In this document: positions 1 to 8,331 of the stretch, in pieces
Position numbering within the stretch: the first letter of the stretch is position 1
Layout: the number at the start of each line of letters is the position of its first letter
Source of the DNA: an uncultured Pelagibacteraceae bacterium
GTDB lineage: Bacteria > Pseudomonadota > Alphaproteobacteria > Pelagibacterales > Pelagibacteraceae
Direction: 5' to 3'
Length of the DNA: 56,815 bases
Assembly (NCBI GenBank): GCA_902557155.1
Contig: CACDYR010000008.1
Span: 1 to 56,815, forward strand
Made by a program: the position numbers and the translations under genes
Notes under the pieces: generated by a model
Seen by the model: only the letters and a program-made list of their open reading frames with translations
Databases searched by the model: none
Told to the model about the DNA's origin: nothing

Positions 1-595
1 AATATTATTATCAAGTTTGTTAGGAGCAATTATAAGATTTTCTCTAACATATGCCGATCAAAGATGGGCCGCTACATATCATTTTACACTAACATGCATG
101 TTATTGCCCCCTATTACTTTTGTGGTTACAAAATTAATTTCTGGAAATATAGCCTTGTCTCTTGGCATGGTTGGAGCTTTATCAATCGTTAGGTTTCGAA
201 ATCCTGTAAAAAGTTCCTTAGAATTAACTATTTATTTTTTATTAATAACAATTGGAATTGCATGTTCAGTTTTTTATAAGTGGGGAATCTTTTTAACTGG
301 ATTTTGTACTCTTTGCATAATCATTTTAAACATGATTAGAAACCGTTTTAATACAAATCAATTTATTTCAAATTTATCTTTTGACGAAGGTGACAGGAAC
401 TTTCTAGTTGATATTATTATTAAAGGAAAGTCTGATAAGTATACAGATAATTTGAATGTAATTTATCATAATTACGAAACATCTTCTGATAAAAGCAATG
501 TGAGTTTTGCTTTTAAAAATAGAGATGATGCATCCAATTTAATAAATGAAATTAAAGAAAACGGAGACTTGATTTCATATGAATTTAAAAGCTAA
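1..595 (+). CDS. DUF4956 family membrane protein (5' end off the window)
   Basis: The frame is open to the left edge, so the start is probably outside; a TTG at 17 is the first possible start inside but looks internal. The best marker is the block LSLGMVGALSIVRFRNP, typical of DUF4956 proteins, placed between hydrophobic segments. Two or three further membrane segments follow, then a soluble C-terminal domain of about 85 residues. The biochemical role of the family is unknown. DUF4956 genes are commonly found beside VTC-domain and CotH-domain genes, and both follow here: the next gene overlaps this one by 17 bp, so they are probably co-transcribed and their products may act together at the membrane. 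Confidence 0.8.
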   Translation, partial: ILLSSLLGAIIRFSLTYADQRWAATYHFTLTCMLLPPITFVVTKLISGNIALSLGMVGALSIVRFRNPVKSSLELTIYFLLITIGIACSVFYKWGIFLTGFCTLCIIILNMIRNRFNTNQFISNLSFDEGDRNFLVDIIIKGKSDKYTDNLNVIYHNYETSSDKSNVSFAFKNRDDASNLINEIKENGDLISYEFKS

Positions 596-2771
596 AAAAA
601 ATTATTTTTTAATTATTTTTTTTTTATCAATTTTTTTTTGCTTTAATGCATCTTACTCAAAAGAAACATTATCCTCAAAAAAAAATAATTGCTTTAATGA
701 TTACAATAATTCCTCAACAAAAAATTTAGAAATTAAAGAATTAAATATTGAGGTTAATAAATCTCGCAAATGGTTTAAAAATATCCTTAATATTTACAAA
801 GCATTTTCTGAAAATGATATAATTAACCAAAAATATAAAAAAAATTACAAATCAAACATAGATGTAGACTTTATAAATGGTGAAATTTGTAATTTTAAAG
901 CAGATATAAGAGTTACAGGATTGTCAAATTTTCATTTTTCAAAAGAAAATTTTACATCAAGCCTAGATATAAAATTATTAAATGGCCATATAAATAATAT
1001 TACAAAATTTAAGTTGTTGCTTCCAAAATCGAGAAGTGGAGATAATGAGATATTTATAACTACATTGTTAGATGAATTAGAATTTATTGTTCCAAAGACT
1101 TTCTATGTAAACACTTTTATAAATGGAAAAAAACAAAAATATATTTTCCAGGAAAAATTAACTAAAGAACTTTTGGAGAGATATCGGTTGAGAGAAGGCC
1201 CAATTTACGTTTTTTCAAACAATACAAAAAATTATCCAATGTTAAAAATAGAAAATTCATCATGGATTAAATTACAAAAAGAAAAATTTATTTCTTCATC
1301 AGAGGGATTATCAAAATTACACAATTCATATAAAATCCAAAAAAACAATCTAATAGATATTAATTTAGATGAGTTTGATAATAAAAAAGAATTTTTATCT
1401 TATAACGCAATAATGATCGCGCTAAATGCCACTCATGGATTAGGTATATACAATAGATCATTATATTACGACCCTACTATGAAAATATTTAGACCAATCT
1501 ATAATGATGGAAAATCTAAAATTGTTAATGATAAAAATTTAAATGATAATTTTTTTTTACAGAACTTAAAAGAGGTTGATGTTATTGAAAATTCACCATA
1601 TGAAATTCAAAAAAAAATCGAGAACATAGATGCTATTAAATTCAGTAAAAAATTAGCAAACAATGGAATTAACCTAAAACCAAATGAAATTATTTCAAAA
1701 CTTAAATTAATCTTGAAAAGGTTAAATTATATTCAGCAACAAAATGAAAAAATTAAAATTAAAGTTAAAAATAATAGAGATGATCCAAAAAAACAAAAAC
1801 ATGTATTTTTTAATTCGATAAACTCTCTTGAGATTTGTGATCACCATGATCAAAATTGTTTTGAAGAAAGAAATATTAAAGAAATATTTAGATCACAAAA
1901 AAATTTGTCTTCAGGTAACCATATATATCGCAGTTTACTTAAAAACGACTTTAAAAATATAAATTATCATTACTATGGAAATAAAAAAATTATAGGTGAA
2001 AGTTTTAGAAATTTTAAACAGTATGAAAAAATTAACGATTTTCAAATTTTTATTAATGATCAAATTAATCTTGAAATTGATTATGATAAAAAAATTATTT
2101 TAATTTCTCAAATTGAAAAAAAGGGCAGGGCTATAATTAGTGGGAAAAAAATATCAAATTGGAAAATTAATTTTGCTGGGCATTCAATGGGAAATCTGGC
2201 CAATTTCAACAATCTTACTGGCTGTCTAACATTTATTGATATAGAAGTTATAAATATTGAAATAAACACAAATAATGGAATTTGTGAGGATACAGTTAAT
2301 TTTATTAGATCTCATGGAACAATCAAAAATTATTCATCAAAAAATTCTTTATCAGATAGTTTAGATTTGGACTATTCTGAAATTAAAATTAATAATGTTG
2401 AAATTCAAAATGCCAAAAATGATTGCATAGATTTTTCAGGAGGAAATTATTCAATAAATAATGGCTTATTTAAATTTTGTGGTGATAAAGCAATTTCTGT
2501 TGGAGAAGGTTCATTTTTGAATTTGCACTCTATTTATGTTGAAAATTCAAAATTTGGTTTAGCAAGTAAAGATGGATCGACAACTCTAGTTGATGAAATA
2601 AAAATTGAAAAAGTGGAAACTTGTCTAGCTTCTTATAAAAAAAAACAAGAGTTTCCTGGTGGATTTATTGAGGCACAGAAATTTAAATGTCAAAATTTCC
2701 GTAATAATATTCAAAAAGATTTATTTTCAAAAATTATGATAAACAAAAAAGAAATACAAAATATTAATTAA
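579..2771 (+). CDS. Secreted CotH-like protein with C-terminal beta-helix
   Basis: 730 residues. Residues 1-27 form a signal peptide (KAKK, a hydrophobic run, then a small-residue cleavage region near NASYS). Residues about 95-320 resemble the CotH family, an atypical kinase fold: a TTLLDELEF helix, an NTFINGKKQKY strand like the family's NGEYxGLY segment, and YNRSLYYDPTMKIFRPIYND, like the family's NYYLY...WDfD segment. The usual metal-binding D-x-D appears as NDG here. Residues about 500-700 contain short repeating strands and turns (NNVEIQNAKNDCIDFSGG and similar) that suggest a right-handed parallel beta-helix as in polysaccharide-binding or -cleaving proteins. It overlaps the DUF4956 gene and is followed 18 bp later by the VTC gene. 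The substrate is unknown. Confidence 0.65.
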   Translation: MNLKAKKNYFLIIFFLSIFFCFNASYSKETLSSKKNNCFNDYNNSSTKNLEIKELNIEVNKSRKWFKNILNIYKAFSENDIINQKYKKNYKSNIDVDFINGEICNFKADIRVTGLSNFHFSKENFTSSLDIKLLNGHINNITKFKLLLPKSRSGDNEIFITTLLDELEFIVPKTFYVNTFINGKKQKYIFQEKLTKELLERYRLREGPIYVFSNNTKNYPMLKIENSSWIKLQKEKFISSSEGLSKLHNSYKIQKNNLIDINLDEFDNKKEFLSYNAIMIALNATHGLGIYNRSLYYDPTMKIFRPIYNDGKSKIVNDKNLNDNFFLQNLKEVDVIENSPYEIQKKIENIDAIKFSKKLANNGINLKPNEIISKLKLILKRLNYIQQQNEKIKIKVKNNRDDPKKQKHVFFNSINSLEICDHHDQNCFEERNIKEIFRSQKNLSSGNHIYRSLLKNDFKNINYHYYGNKKIIGESFRNFKQYEKINDFQIFINDQINLEIDYDKKIILISQIEKKGRAIISGKKISNWKINFAGHSMGNLANFNNLTGCLTFIDIEVINIEINTNNGICEDTVNFIRSHGTIKNYSSKNSLSDSLDLDYSEIKINNVEIQNAKNDCIDFSGGNYSINNGLFKFCGDKAISVGEGSFLNLHSIYVENSKFGLASKDGSTTLVDEIKIEKVETCLASYKKKQEFPGGFIEAQKFKCQNFRNNIQKDLFSKIMINKKEIQNIN

Positions 2772-2789
2772 GAAATAAATGTTATTTTT

Positions 2790-3377
2790 ATGAGTTTTAG
2801 AATAGAGCAAAAAATAAAAATTAATTTAAATAATTTTTTATTTTTTAAAGAATGGCTTACTAAAAATAAATTTAATGAAATGTATCCAAGTCGAATTGTT
2901 TCTTCTATATACTATGACAATAAAGCTCTACAGATGTATAATGAATCAATAGAAGGAATAACGCCAAGAAAAAAAATTAGAATAAGGCATTATCCACTAG
3001 ATGAAAATAAAACTTTTTTTTTAGAGGAAAAACTAAGTTCAGTTGAAGGAAGATTTAAAACAAAAAAAAATATAGAATTAACCAATGGAAATCATCCTAA
3101 ATTCATTAATGATAAAGATTATGGTTTATGTAATAAAGTAATTCAAATTGAATATAATCGAGAATATTTTGGATCTGATCAGTTTAGAATAACTATAGAC
3201 ACTGATATAAAATTTAAAAGTTTATTAATGAGAAAAAAAGTGAAAGGAAAAATAAATAAAGTTGCAGTTGAAATTAAAACTAGTTATGATTATCCGATGG
3301 ATAAATTACTAAATGATTTACCATTTGAATATATAAGGTTTTCAAAATATTGCGAAGCGGTTGAAAGTATATGTTGA
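2790..3377 (+). CDS. VTC-domain protein (polyphosphate polymerase-like)
   Basis: 195 residues, about the size of a bare VTC domain. Charged residues that line the catalytic tunnel in VTC proteins are visible in the expected order: E6 and K8 in strand 1, R60/K62/R64/R66, E79-E80-K81, R124, R133-x-T-x-D137, E161-x-K163 and the closing SKY at 185-187. In yeast VTC4 this fold makes polyphosphate from ATP; bacterial members are mostly uncharacterised. It has no membrane segment of its own, so the neighbouring DUF4956 protein may be its membrane partner (inference). It closes a three-gene set and is followed by a 9-bp inverted repeat. Confidence 0.75.
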   Translation: MSFRIEQKIKINLNNFLFFKEWLTKNKFNEMYPSRIVSSIYYDNKALQMYNESIEGITPRKKIRIRHYPLDENKTFFLEEKLSSVEGRFKTKKNIELTNGNHPKFINDKDYGLCNKVIQIEYNREYFGSDQFRITIDTDIKFKSLLMRKKVKGKINKVAVEIKTSYDYPMDKLLNDLPFEYIRFSKYCEAVESIC

Positions 3378-3379
3378 TT

Positions 3380-3401
3380 ATTTCAATAATAATATTGAAA
3401 T
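3380..3401 (+). terminator. AT-rich hairpin, possible weak terminator
   Basis: Perfect 9-bp inverted repeat (ATTTCAATA / TATTGAAAT) with a 4-nt loop, starting 3 bp after the VTC stop codon and before gmhA. There is no clear T-run after the stem and the stem is A/T-rich, so termination is only plausible. Its position between two functionally different gene sets supports a boundary role. Confidence 0.3.
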
Positions 3402-3438
3402 TAAATTAATATTATGTAATTTGCATTTCATTTAAAAT

Positions 3439-4041
3439 ATGACTATTTCAAATAATAAGCTTGTAAAAAAAGTTCACGAACATTTTATTAATAGTTCTAA
3501 TGTTATCAAAGAATTGAAATATTTTGAGAAAGAAATCGTATTATTTGCTGATAAAATATCAAAAACAAGAAAAGCTAACAAAGTTTTAGTTGGTGGAAAT
3601 GGAGGTTCCTGTGCTGATGCTGACCATTTTACTGGAGAACTTCAATGTACATTCAAGGATAGAAATAGAAAACCAATATCTGCAATATCTCTCAACAACT
3701 CTTTTCCAGCAATAACCGCTTGGTGTAATGATTTTTCTTTTGATACATATTTTTTAAGACAAGTCCAAGCACACGGAAGAAAAGGAGATGTTTTGGTTTT
3801 ACTTTCTACAGGTGGAGGTGACATAAAATCTGGTGCATCCATAAATATGATAAGTGCAGCTAAATTAGCTATAAAAAAAAAAATGTTTGTTATATCTTTA
3901 GTGGGTAAAACAGGTGGATCTTTAAAAAAAATTTCAGATCTTTGTATCCACGTTAAAAGTGATAATACTGCGTATATACAAGAAGCCCATATGTCAATTT
4001 TACACTGTGTAGCTGAACTGCTTGACGATTTAATAAAATAA
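3439..4041 (+). CDS. gmhA: Sedoheptulose-7-phosphate isomerase (GmhA-like, SIS domain)
   Basis: 200 residues, normal for GmhA. The SIS-domain loop GNGGSCADADHFTGEL (residues 53-68) matches the GmhA active-site segment with H63 and E67; a second loop LLSTGGGD is at 121-128 and a late conserved H184 lies in QEAHMSILHC. GmhA turns sedoheptulose 7-phosphate into D-glycero-D-manno-heptose 7-phosphate, the first step to heptose nucleotides. The gene opens a plus-strand trio with a neuB-like gene 4 bp downstream and a GHMP heptose kinase after that. A transaldolase-family gene nearby could affect supply of the substrate (inference). Confidence 0.88.
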   Translation: MTISNNKLVKKVHEHFINSSNVIKELKYFEKEIVLFADKISKTRKANKVLVGGNGGSCADADHFTGELQCTFKDRNRKPISAISLNNSFPAITAWCNDFSFDTYFLRQVQAHGRKGDVLVLLSTGGGDIKSGASINMISAAKLAIKKKMFVISLVGKTGGSLKKISDLCIHVKSDNTAYIQEAHMSILHCVAELLDDLIK

Positions 4042-4045
4042 AAAA

Positions 4046-5116
4046 ATGAAAATGAAAAATTACATAAAATTTAAAAAAGAACCATATGTTATTGCCGAGA
4101 TTGGTATTAATCATAATGGAATTTTTAAACTAGCAAAAAAATTGATTTATGAGTCCAAGAAAGCCGGAGCTGATGCTGTCAAATTTCAAAAAAGGAATGC
4201 AGATGAGCTTGTAAATGATTTAAGCAAATTAGGTAAATCAACAGGTTATCTGAGCAAAAATGAAAATGATATTCATCATAAGTCAAAAAAATTTGGGACA
4301 TGGGTTTATCCTGATTTAAGATTGGAGCTTAGTGATAATGAATATAGAAAGCTTAAAAAATATTGTAAAAAGCTTAAGTTAGATTTTATAGTTACACCTT
4401 GGGATGAAAATAGTTTTAATTCTCTTTTAAAAATTGGCGTAGACTATTTTAAGATTGCTAGCATTGACGCAAATAATTACCATTTCTGCGAATTTGTAGC
4501 CAAACACAAAAAACCAACTATCATTAGCACAGGGATGTGCACTTATAATGAAATACTTGAAACTCAAAAAATATTCAAGAAGCATAAAACACCGCATATC
4601 TTCCTTCACTGTACATCAGCATATCCAAGTGATGAGAGAGATAAAAATTTAAATTGCATTCCCAAACTTAAAAAAATTCTTGGAGAAGAGGTAGGCTTTT
4701 CAGGTCATGGCACTGGAATAATAGGTGCTGCTGGGGCAACAATACTTGGAGCTAAAGTAATAGAAAAACACGTAACACTTAATAAAAAAATGTTAGGACC
4801 TGACCATGCAGCCTCTTTAGAATTTGATACTTTTAAATATATGGTTGAAACCATAAGAAAATTAAAAATAAGTCTTGGTAGTTCTGAAAAAAAATTTTTA
4901 AAATCTGAAAAAACTTTGCATAATGTTCTGATAAGAAAATTTGTATCAAGAAAATTTATTAAAAAAAATCAAAAGATAAGTTTTGATAATGTTAAAACAG
5001 CACTTGTATATTCAAAGAAAGGAATCTTGCCGAAAGAGTATTATAAAATTTTAGGAAGAAGAGCAAAAAAAGAAATCAAAAAAGGCCAAATTTTAAATTT
5101 TGGACTTATAAAATAA
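4046..5116 (+). CDS. neuB: NeuB-family sialic/ulosonic acid synthase
   Basis: 356 residues: a TIM barrel (about 1-270) followed by a SAF/antifreeze-like domain (about 290-356), the usual NeuB arrangement. Motifs: AEIGINHNG (17-25), VKFQKR (45-50), STGM (161-164), HCTSAYP (188-194), GFSGHG with H221, and EKHVTL with H242, the two metal-binding histidines. The family condenses PEP with a hexose (usually N-acetylmannosamine or a bacillosamine derivative) to give a nonulosonic acid. There is no NeuC, LegB/PseB or N-acetyltransferase nearby; the gene is between gmhA and hddA, so its acceptor is uncertain and could be unusual. Confidence 0.85.
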   Translation: MKMKNYIKFKKEPYVIAEIGINHNGIFKLAKKLIYESKKAGADAVKFQKRNADELVNDLSKLGKSTGYLSKNENDIHHKSKKFGTWVYPDLRLELSDNEYRKLKKYCKKLKLDFIVTPWDENSFNSLLKIGVDYFKIASIDANNYHFCEFVAKHKKPTIISTGMCTYNEILETQKIFKKHKTPHIFLHCTSAYPSDERDKNLNCIPKLKKILGEEVGFSGHGTGIIGAAGATILGAKVIEKHVTLNKKMLGPDHAASLEFDTFKYMVETIRKLKISLGSSEKKFLKSEKTLHNVLIRKFVSRKFIKKNQKISFDNVKTALVYSKKGILPKEYYKILGRRAKKEIKKGQILNFGLIK

Positions 5117-5122
5117 TTTTTT

Positions 5123-6091
5123 GTGATTATTTCAAAGACGCCTTACAGAATACCATTATCAGGTGGAGGAACAGATATAGATTTCTATTACAAAAAAAGG
5201 GGAGGTGATTTTTCATCAGTCGCGATTAATCAGTATGTATACGTTTTAGTTTCAAGAAGGAGTATTGAAAATAATTACTTAATTCAGACTACAGAAACTC
5301 AATTTACCAATAATGTTGATGGTATTAAAAACAAGTTGATTAAAGAAACACTTAAATTTTATAAAATTAAAGATAAATTACAAATAAGTACATTTTCAAC
5401 AGTTCCAACTCAAACAGGATTGGGAACGTCTAGCTCAATGGTAATAGGTTTAATCAATTGTCTAGTGTCACTCAAAAAAATAAAAAAAAGTAATTTGCAA
5501 ATAATCAAAGATGCTTATCAAATAGAGAGAAAAATATGTAAAATTAGCGGAGGATGGCAAGATCAAATTGCTAGTCAGATAGGTGGTTATATTAGAGTTA
5601 AAATTTCTAAAAAAGAAAAAATAAATATTTTTAAAAATGTAATTACTAGTAAGATTGAAAAATTAATCAAAAATAACTTAATATTAGTCTATTCAAAGGT
5701 AAAACGAAAATCAAAAACAATAATAGACTCTCAAAAAAAAAATATTTCAAAATATAAATATTATGATGAAATCAAAAATTTAAATTACCCAATTAAGAAA
5801 AATTTTTCTTCTGGTAATTTTAAAGAACTAGGTAAAATTTTTAAAAAACACTGGTTTATTAAAAAAAATTTATCAAATAAAATTACAAATAAAAAAATAG
5901 AATATTTGTACTCAATTTTAAATAATAATTTTAAAATTTGTGGATGTAAATTAATTGGTGCAGGTGGAGGAGGTTTTTTTTTAGTCGTCACAGATAAAAA
6001 AAAAGAATTAATAAAAAAATTAAAATTATTAAAAATAAACCATGTAGATTTTTTAATTGAAAAAAAAGGGTCAGTTATTATTAAAAATTAA
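5123..6091 (+). CDS. hddA: GHMP kinase, D-glycero-D-manno-heptose 7-phosphate kinase-like
   Basis: 322 residues with a GTG start chosen because MIISKTPYRIPLSGGGTD is the normal HddA N-terminus. The GHMP ATP-binding loop TGLGTSSSM lies at 98-106 and the late GAGGGGFF motif near residue 280. HddA phosphorylates heptose 7-phosphate at C1 toward GDP-heptose; the protein could also be a related kinase of another sugar. It follows neuB by 6 bp. Its stop codon overlaps that of the convergent phosphatase gene in a shared TTAA. HddC (guanylyltransferase) and GmhB are not found in the window. Confidence 0.82.
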   Translation: MIISKTPYRIPLSGGGTDIDFYYKKRGGDFSSVAINQYVYVLVSRRSIENNYLIQTTETQFTNNVDGIKNKLIKETLKFYKIKDKLQISTFSTVPTQTGLGTSSSMVIGLINCLVSLKKIKKSNLQIIKDAYQIERKICKISGGWQDQIASQIGGYIRVKISKKEKINIFKNVITSKIEKLIKNNLILVYSKVKRKSKTIIDSQKKNISKYKYYDEIKNLNYPIKKNFSSGNFKELGKIFKKHWFIKKNLSNKITNKKIEYLYSILNNNFKICGCKLIGAGGGGFFLVVTDKKKELIKKLKLLKINHVDFLIEKKGSVIIKN

Positions 6092-6861
6092 CTTTTTAAC
6101 ATTTTCAAAAAATTATCATGGACATTTCTGTTAGGTGATACCAACACATTTCCATCTTCAAAATTTGTTCCACCATTCCAATCAGTTATAATAGCGCCTG
6201 AGTTTTCTACAATTCCTAAGATAGGCATTATATCAACTATTTTTAAGCCAGACTCAATTAAAACGTCATATTTTCCACCAGCAATGCTACAAAAATTATA
6301 GGCATCAACACCAGTTATTTTAAAAAAACCTTTATAATTTTTTATAAAATCATTAACCTTTCTATTTCTTAATGAATGCAAAGTATTTATTGTAAGTTTA
6401 ATATCTTTTAACTTTACTTTTGAATTGCAGCTAATTTTATATTGTTTATTTCCTTTAAATTTAAAAACTTTTTTTTGATTTGCAAAGTATCTTTCTTTAA
6501 TGACAGGGAAATAAGCATAACTGAAAATACTTGTTTTTCCTTTGAATAATGAAATCAATATTGACCATGTAGGCAAACCCATAATCAAACTTTTAGTTCC
6601 GTCTATAGGATCTATATACCATACGTATTCAGATTTAGAAATTTCGTTATCATATTCTTCACCAACTATTGATGTGTTGGGAAAATTTTTTTTGATTTCA
6701 TTTCTAATTATTTTTTCCGTTTTTAAGTCAAGTTTTGTAACTGGATCAATTTGAAAATTTTTTTTACTATTAAACTGATATTGATTCTTGTTTTTAGAAA
6801 AGTTTTTTAAAACTTTCTTTTCAATATTAATTAAAAATTTATAATAATTTTTATTTTCCAC
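6088..6861 (-). CDS. Inositol-monophosphatase-family phosphatase
   Basis: 257 residues. The metal-site motifs of the family are present: GEE at 67-69, DPIDGT at 84-89, and a later aspartate D210 in VDIMP where most members have WDxAAG. The divergence from that last motif, and the existence of a separate SuhB at 49415-50155, argue for a specialised sugar or histidinol phosphatase. It is the last gene of a minus-strand operon (SDR, transaldolase, two methyltransferase-like genes) and overlaps the gene before it by 11 bp. Since GmhB is missing, it might remove the phosphate from heptose bisphosphate or from an ulosonate phosphate (inference). Confidence 0.8.
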   Translation of the reverse strand: MENKNYYKFLINIEKKVLKNFSKNKNQYQFNSKKNFQIDPVTKLDLKTEKIIRNEIKKNFPNTSIVGEEYDNEISKSEYVWYIDPIDGTKSLIMGLPTWSILISLFKGKTSIFSYAYFPVIKERYFANQKKVFKFKGNKQYKISCNSKVKLKDIKLTINTLHSLRNRKVNDFIKNYKGFFKITGVDAYNFCSIAGGKYDVLIESGLKIVDIMPILGIVENSGAIITDWNGGTNFEDGNVLVSPNRNVHDNFLKMLKS

Positions 6862-7651
6862 TTTTCTTATTATAAAACTTTAATTGTTCCTCATTCCATT
6901 TTCCAAGAGGTTTTTCATTTAAATAAAAGTAATGTTGATCAATAGATTTTAAATGAACATGTTTCCAATTTCTTTGAAAATTTGATTTTAGAAATCTTGC
7001 ATTTGCTGTTCTTCCATCAGTAACAATTAAGGTTCCTGGTGTTAAGAAATGTTCAAATTTTAAAACATCACAAACCATTGGCATCATTGAAAAATGGTTT
7101 ACTGTAAAATTTTCTATTTTATTTTTTACAGTCCACTGACTTGGTCCATCTATGTAAATAAAATCTGGATTTAAAAGAGGATGTTTTTTATATTCAGTAC
7201 AATATCTATTGTTAAATTTTGTCATTCTTGCTTCAGAATAAATAAATTTTACTTTCCTAAATTTATTTGAATACTTCATCACTCTATTTTTTGAGATATT
7301 TAGAAATTTTTTTGAATTATCAACACAAATTAATTCATATGGATTTCCACATCTGGTATAGACTTTTTTTTTAAATCTCTTCTCATTTTTTAGCAAAGCA
7401 AGGTGCATTATCAGAGTACTCCATCCACATCCATATTCTAATACTGTAGTTCTGTTGTTAAGAACAATTAATTGATATAAAAAATATAAATCTTTAAGTT
7501 CTGGTAAATGAGGATTCTCATTAACTCTATTATCATTTAAAAATACTTTTTTTTTTGATAAATCTACCATCCATTTCAGGCCATGATTTTTAAAAAATTT
7601 TTCATAGTCTGTAGGTTTTGGAATTTTAAAATTTTGAATCATTTTATACAA
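6851..7651 (-). CDS. SAM methyltransferase-like protein
   Basis: 266 residues. A Rossmann-type SAM-binding loop EYGCGWST is at 72-79, an acidic strand end CVDNS at 109-113, and YIDGPSQW at 166-173 where a catalytic or substrate region would lie. Similar YGxGxST proteins occur in polysaccharide clusters and may methylate sugars, but the acceptor is unknown. The start overlaps the end of the CmoA-like gene by 13 bp and its end overlaps the phosphatase gene by 11 bp, so translation is probably coupled. A distant relative is encoded at 31494-32186. Confidence 0.6.
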   Translation of the reverse strand: MYKMIQNFKIPKPTDYEKFFKNHGLKWMVDLSKKKVFLNDNRVNENPHLPELKDLYFLYQLIVLNNRTTVLEYGCGWSTLIMHLALLKNEKRFKKKVYTRCGNPYELICVDNSKKFLNISKNRVMKYSNKFRKVKFIYSEARMTKFNNRYCTEYKKHPLLNPDFIYIDGPSQWTVKNKIENFTVNHFSMMPMVCDVLKFEHFLTPGTLIVTDGRTANARFLKSNFQRNWKHVHLKSIDQHYFYLNEKPLGKWNEEQLKFYNKKSGK

Positions 7652-8325
7652 AGATACCCTTTAAAGCACAGTGATTGCATTATTGTTTGAATATCTTTAA
7701 ATCCTGCTCTTTTTAGTAACCCTAAGTTTCCTTGGTCACTAAATGGTTCCAAAATCCCTCTCAGTGATTTTGATTTACTTAAAATATCATTTGAATTTAA
7801 TTTATTATCTTCTTTAAAATCAAGGTATAAAGAATTTAACATATTATCAAACCTAGCATCATTCCCTCTGATTTTTTCGAACATTATAAAAGCTCCTCCC
7901 CAATTTAAAGCTTTAAAAATTTTTTTTAATATATCTTGTCTGATTGATGGGTTAATAAATTGAAATGTATAATATGAAATGATTAAGTCACTTTTATTTA
8001 ACTTGATTTGCTTTATATCCTTATTAAAAATTTTGATATTTTTTTCATTTATTTTAGATTTTGCATAATTATACATGCTTCTTTCTTTTTCGATTCCATA
8101 TAACTTTATTTTTTTTTTATTACTGTGATTATTTATTTTTTTTAATAAATTTGCAGTTGAGCACCCAATATCATAACAAATTGATCCGTCTTTTAGAAAA
8201 TAATCTGATAATCTGACAATTATTTGATGTCCTTCCAAATAAAGAGGAACAGATTTTGCTATATGTTTTTCAAATTTATTTGGAATTTTGCCCCCAAAAC
8301 TCCAAGCTCCTGTTTTTAGTTTCAT
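7639..8325 (-). CDS. CmoA-like class I SAM-dependent methyltransferase
   Basis: 228 residues. The N-terminal SVPLYLEGHQIIVRLSDYF region and the SAM loop YDIGCSTANL (51-60) resemble CmoA, the carboxy-SAM synthase of tRNA wobble-uridine modification; GIEKE (77-81) is the acidic ribose-binding position and the end LCFKGYLCIK also resembles that family. No tRNA-modification gene is near. The protein is instead in a surface-sugar operon, so it is probably a relative that methylates or otherwise modifies a sugar. It lies 6 bp after the transaldolase gene. Confidence 0.7.
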   Translation of the reverse strand: MKLKTGAWSFGGKIPNKFEKHIAKSVPLYLEGHQIIVRLSDYFLKDGSICYDIGCSTANLLKKINNHSNKKKIKLYGIEKERSMYNYAKSKINEKNIKIFNKDIKQIKLNKSDLIISYYTFQFINPSIRQDILKKIFKALNWGGAFIMFEKIRGNDARFDNMLNSLYLDFKEDNKLNSNDILSKSKSLRGILEPFSDQGNLGLLKRAGFKDIQTIMQSLCFKGYLCIK

Positions 8326-8331
8326 AAAATA

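Noticed and set aside
3642..3842. 66-residue minus-strand frame inside gmhA
   Set aside because: Lies wholly within a gene with clear family motifs; no start signal and no recognisable protein.
5785..5991. 68-residue minus-strand frame inside hddA
   Set aside because: Antisense to the conserved GHMP region; proline-rich start reflects the glycine codons of the real gene.
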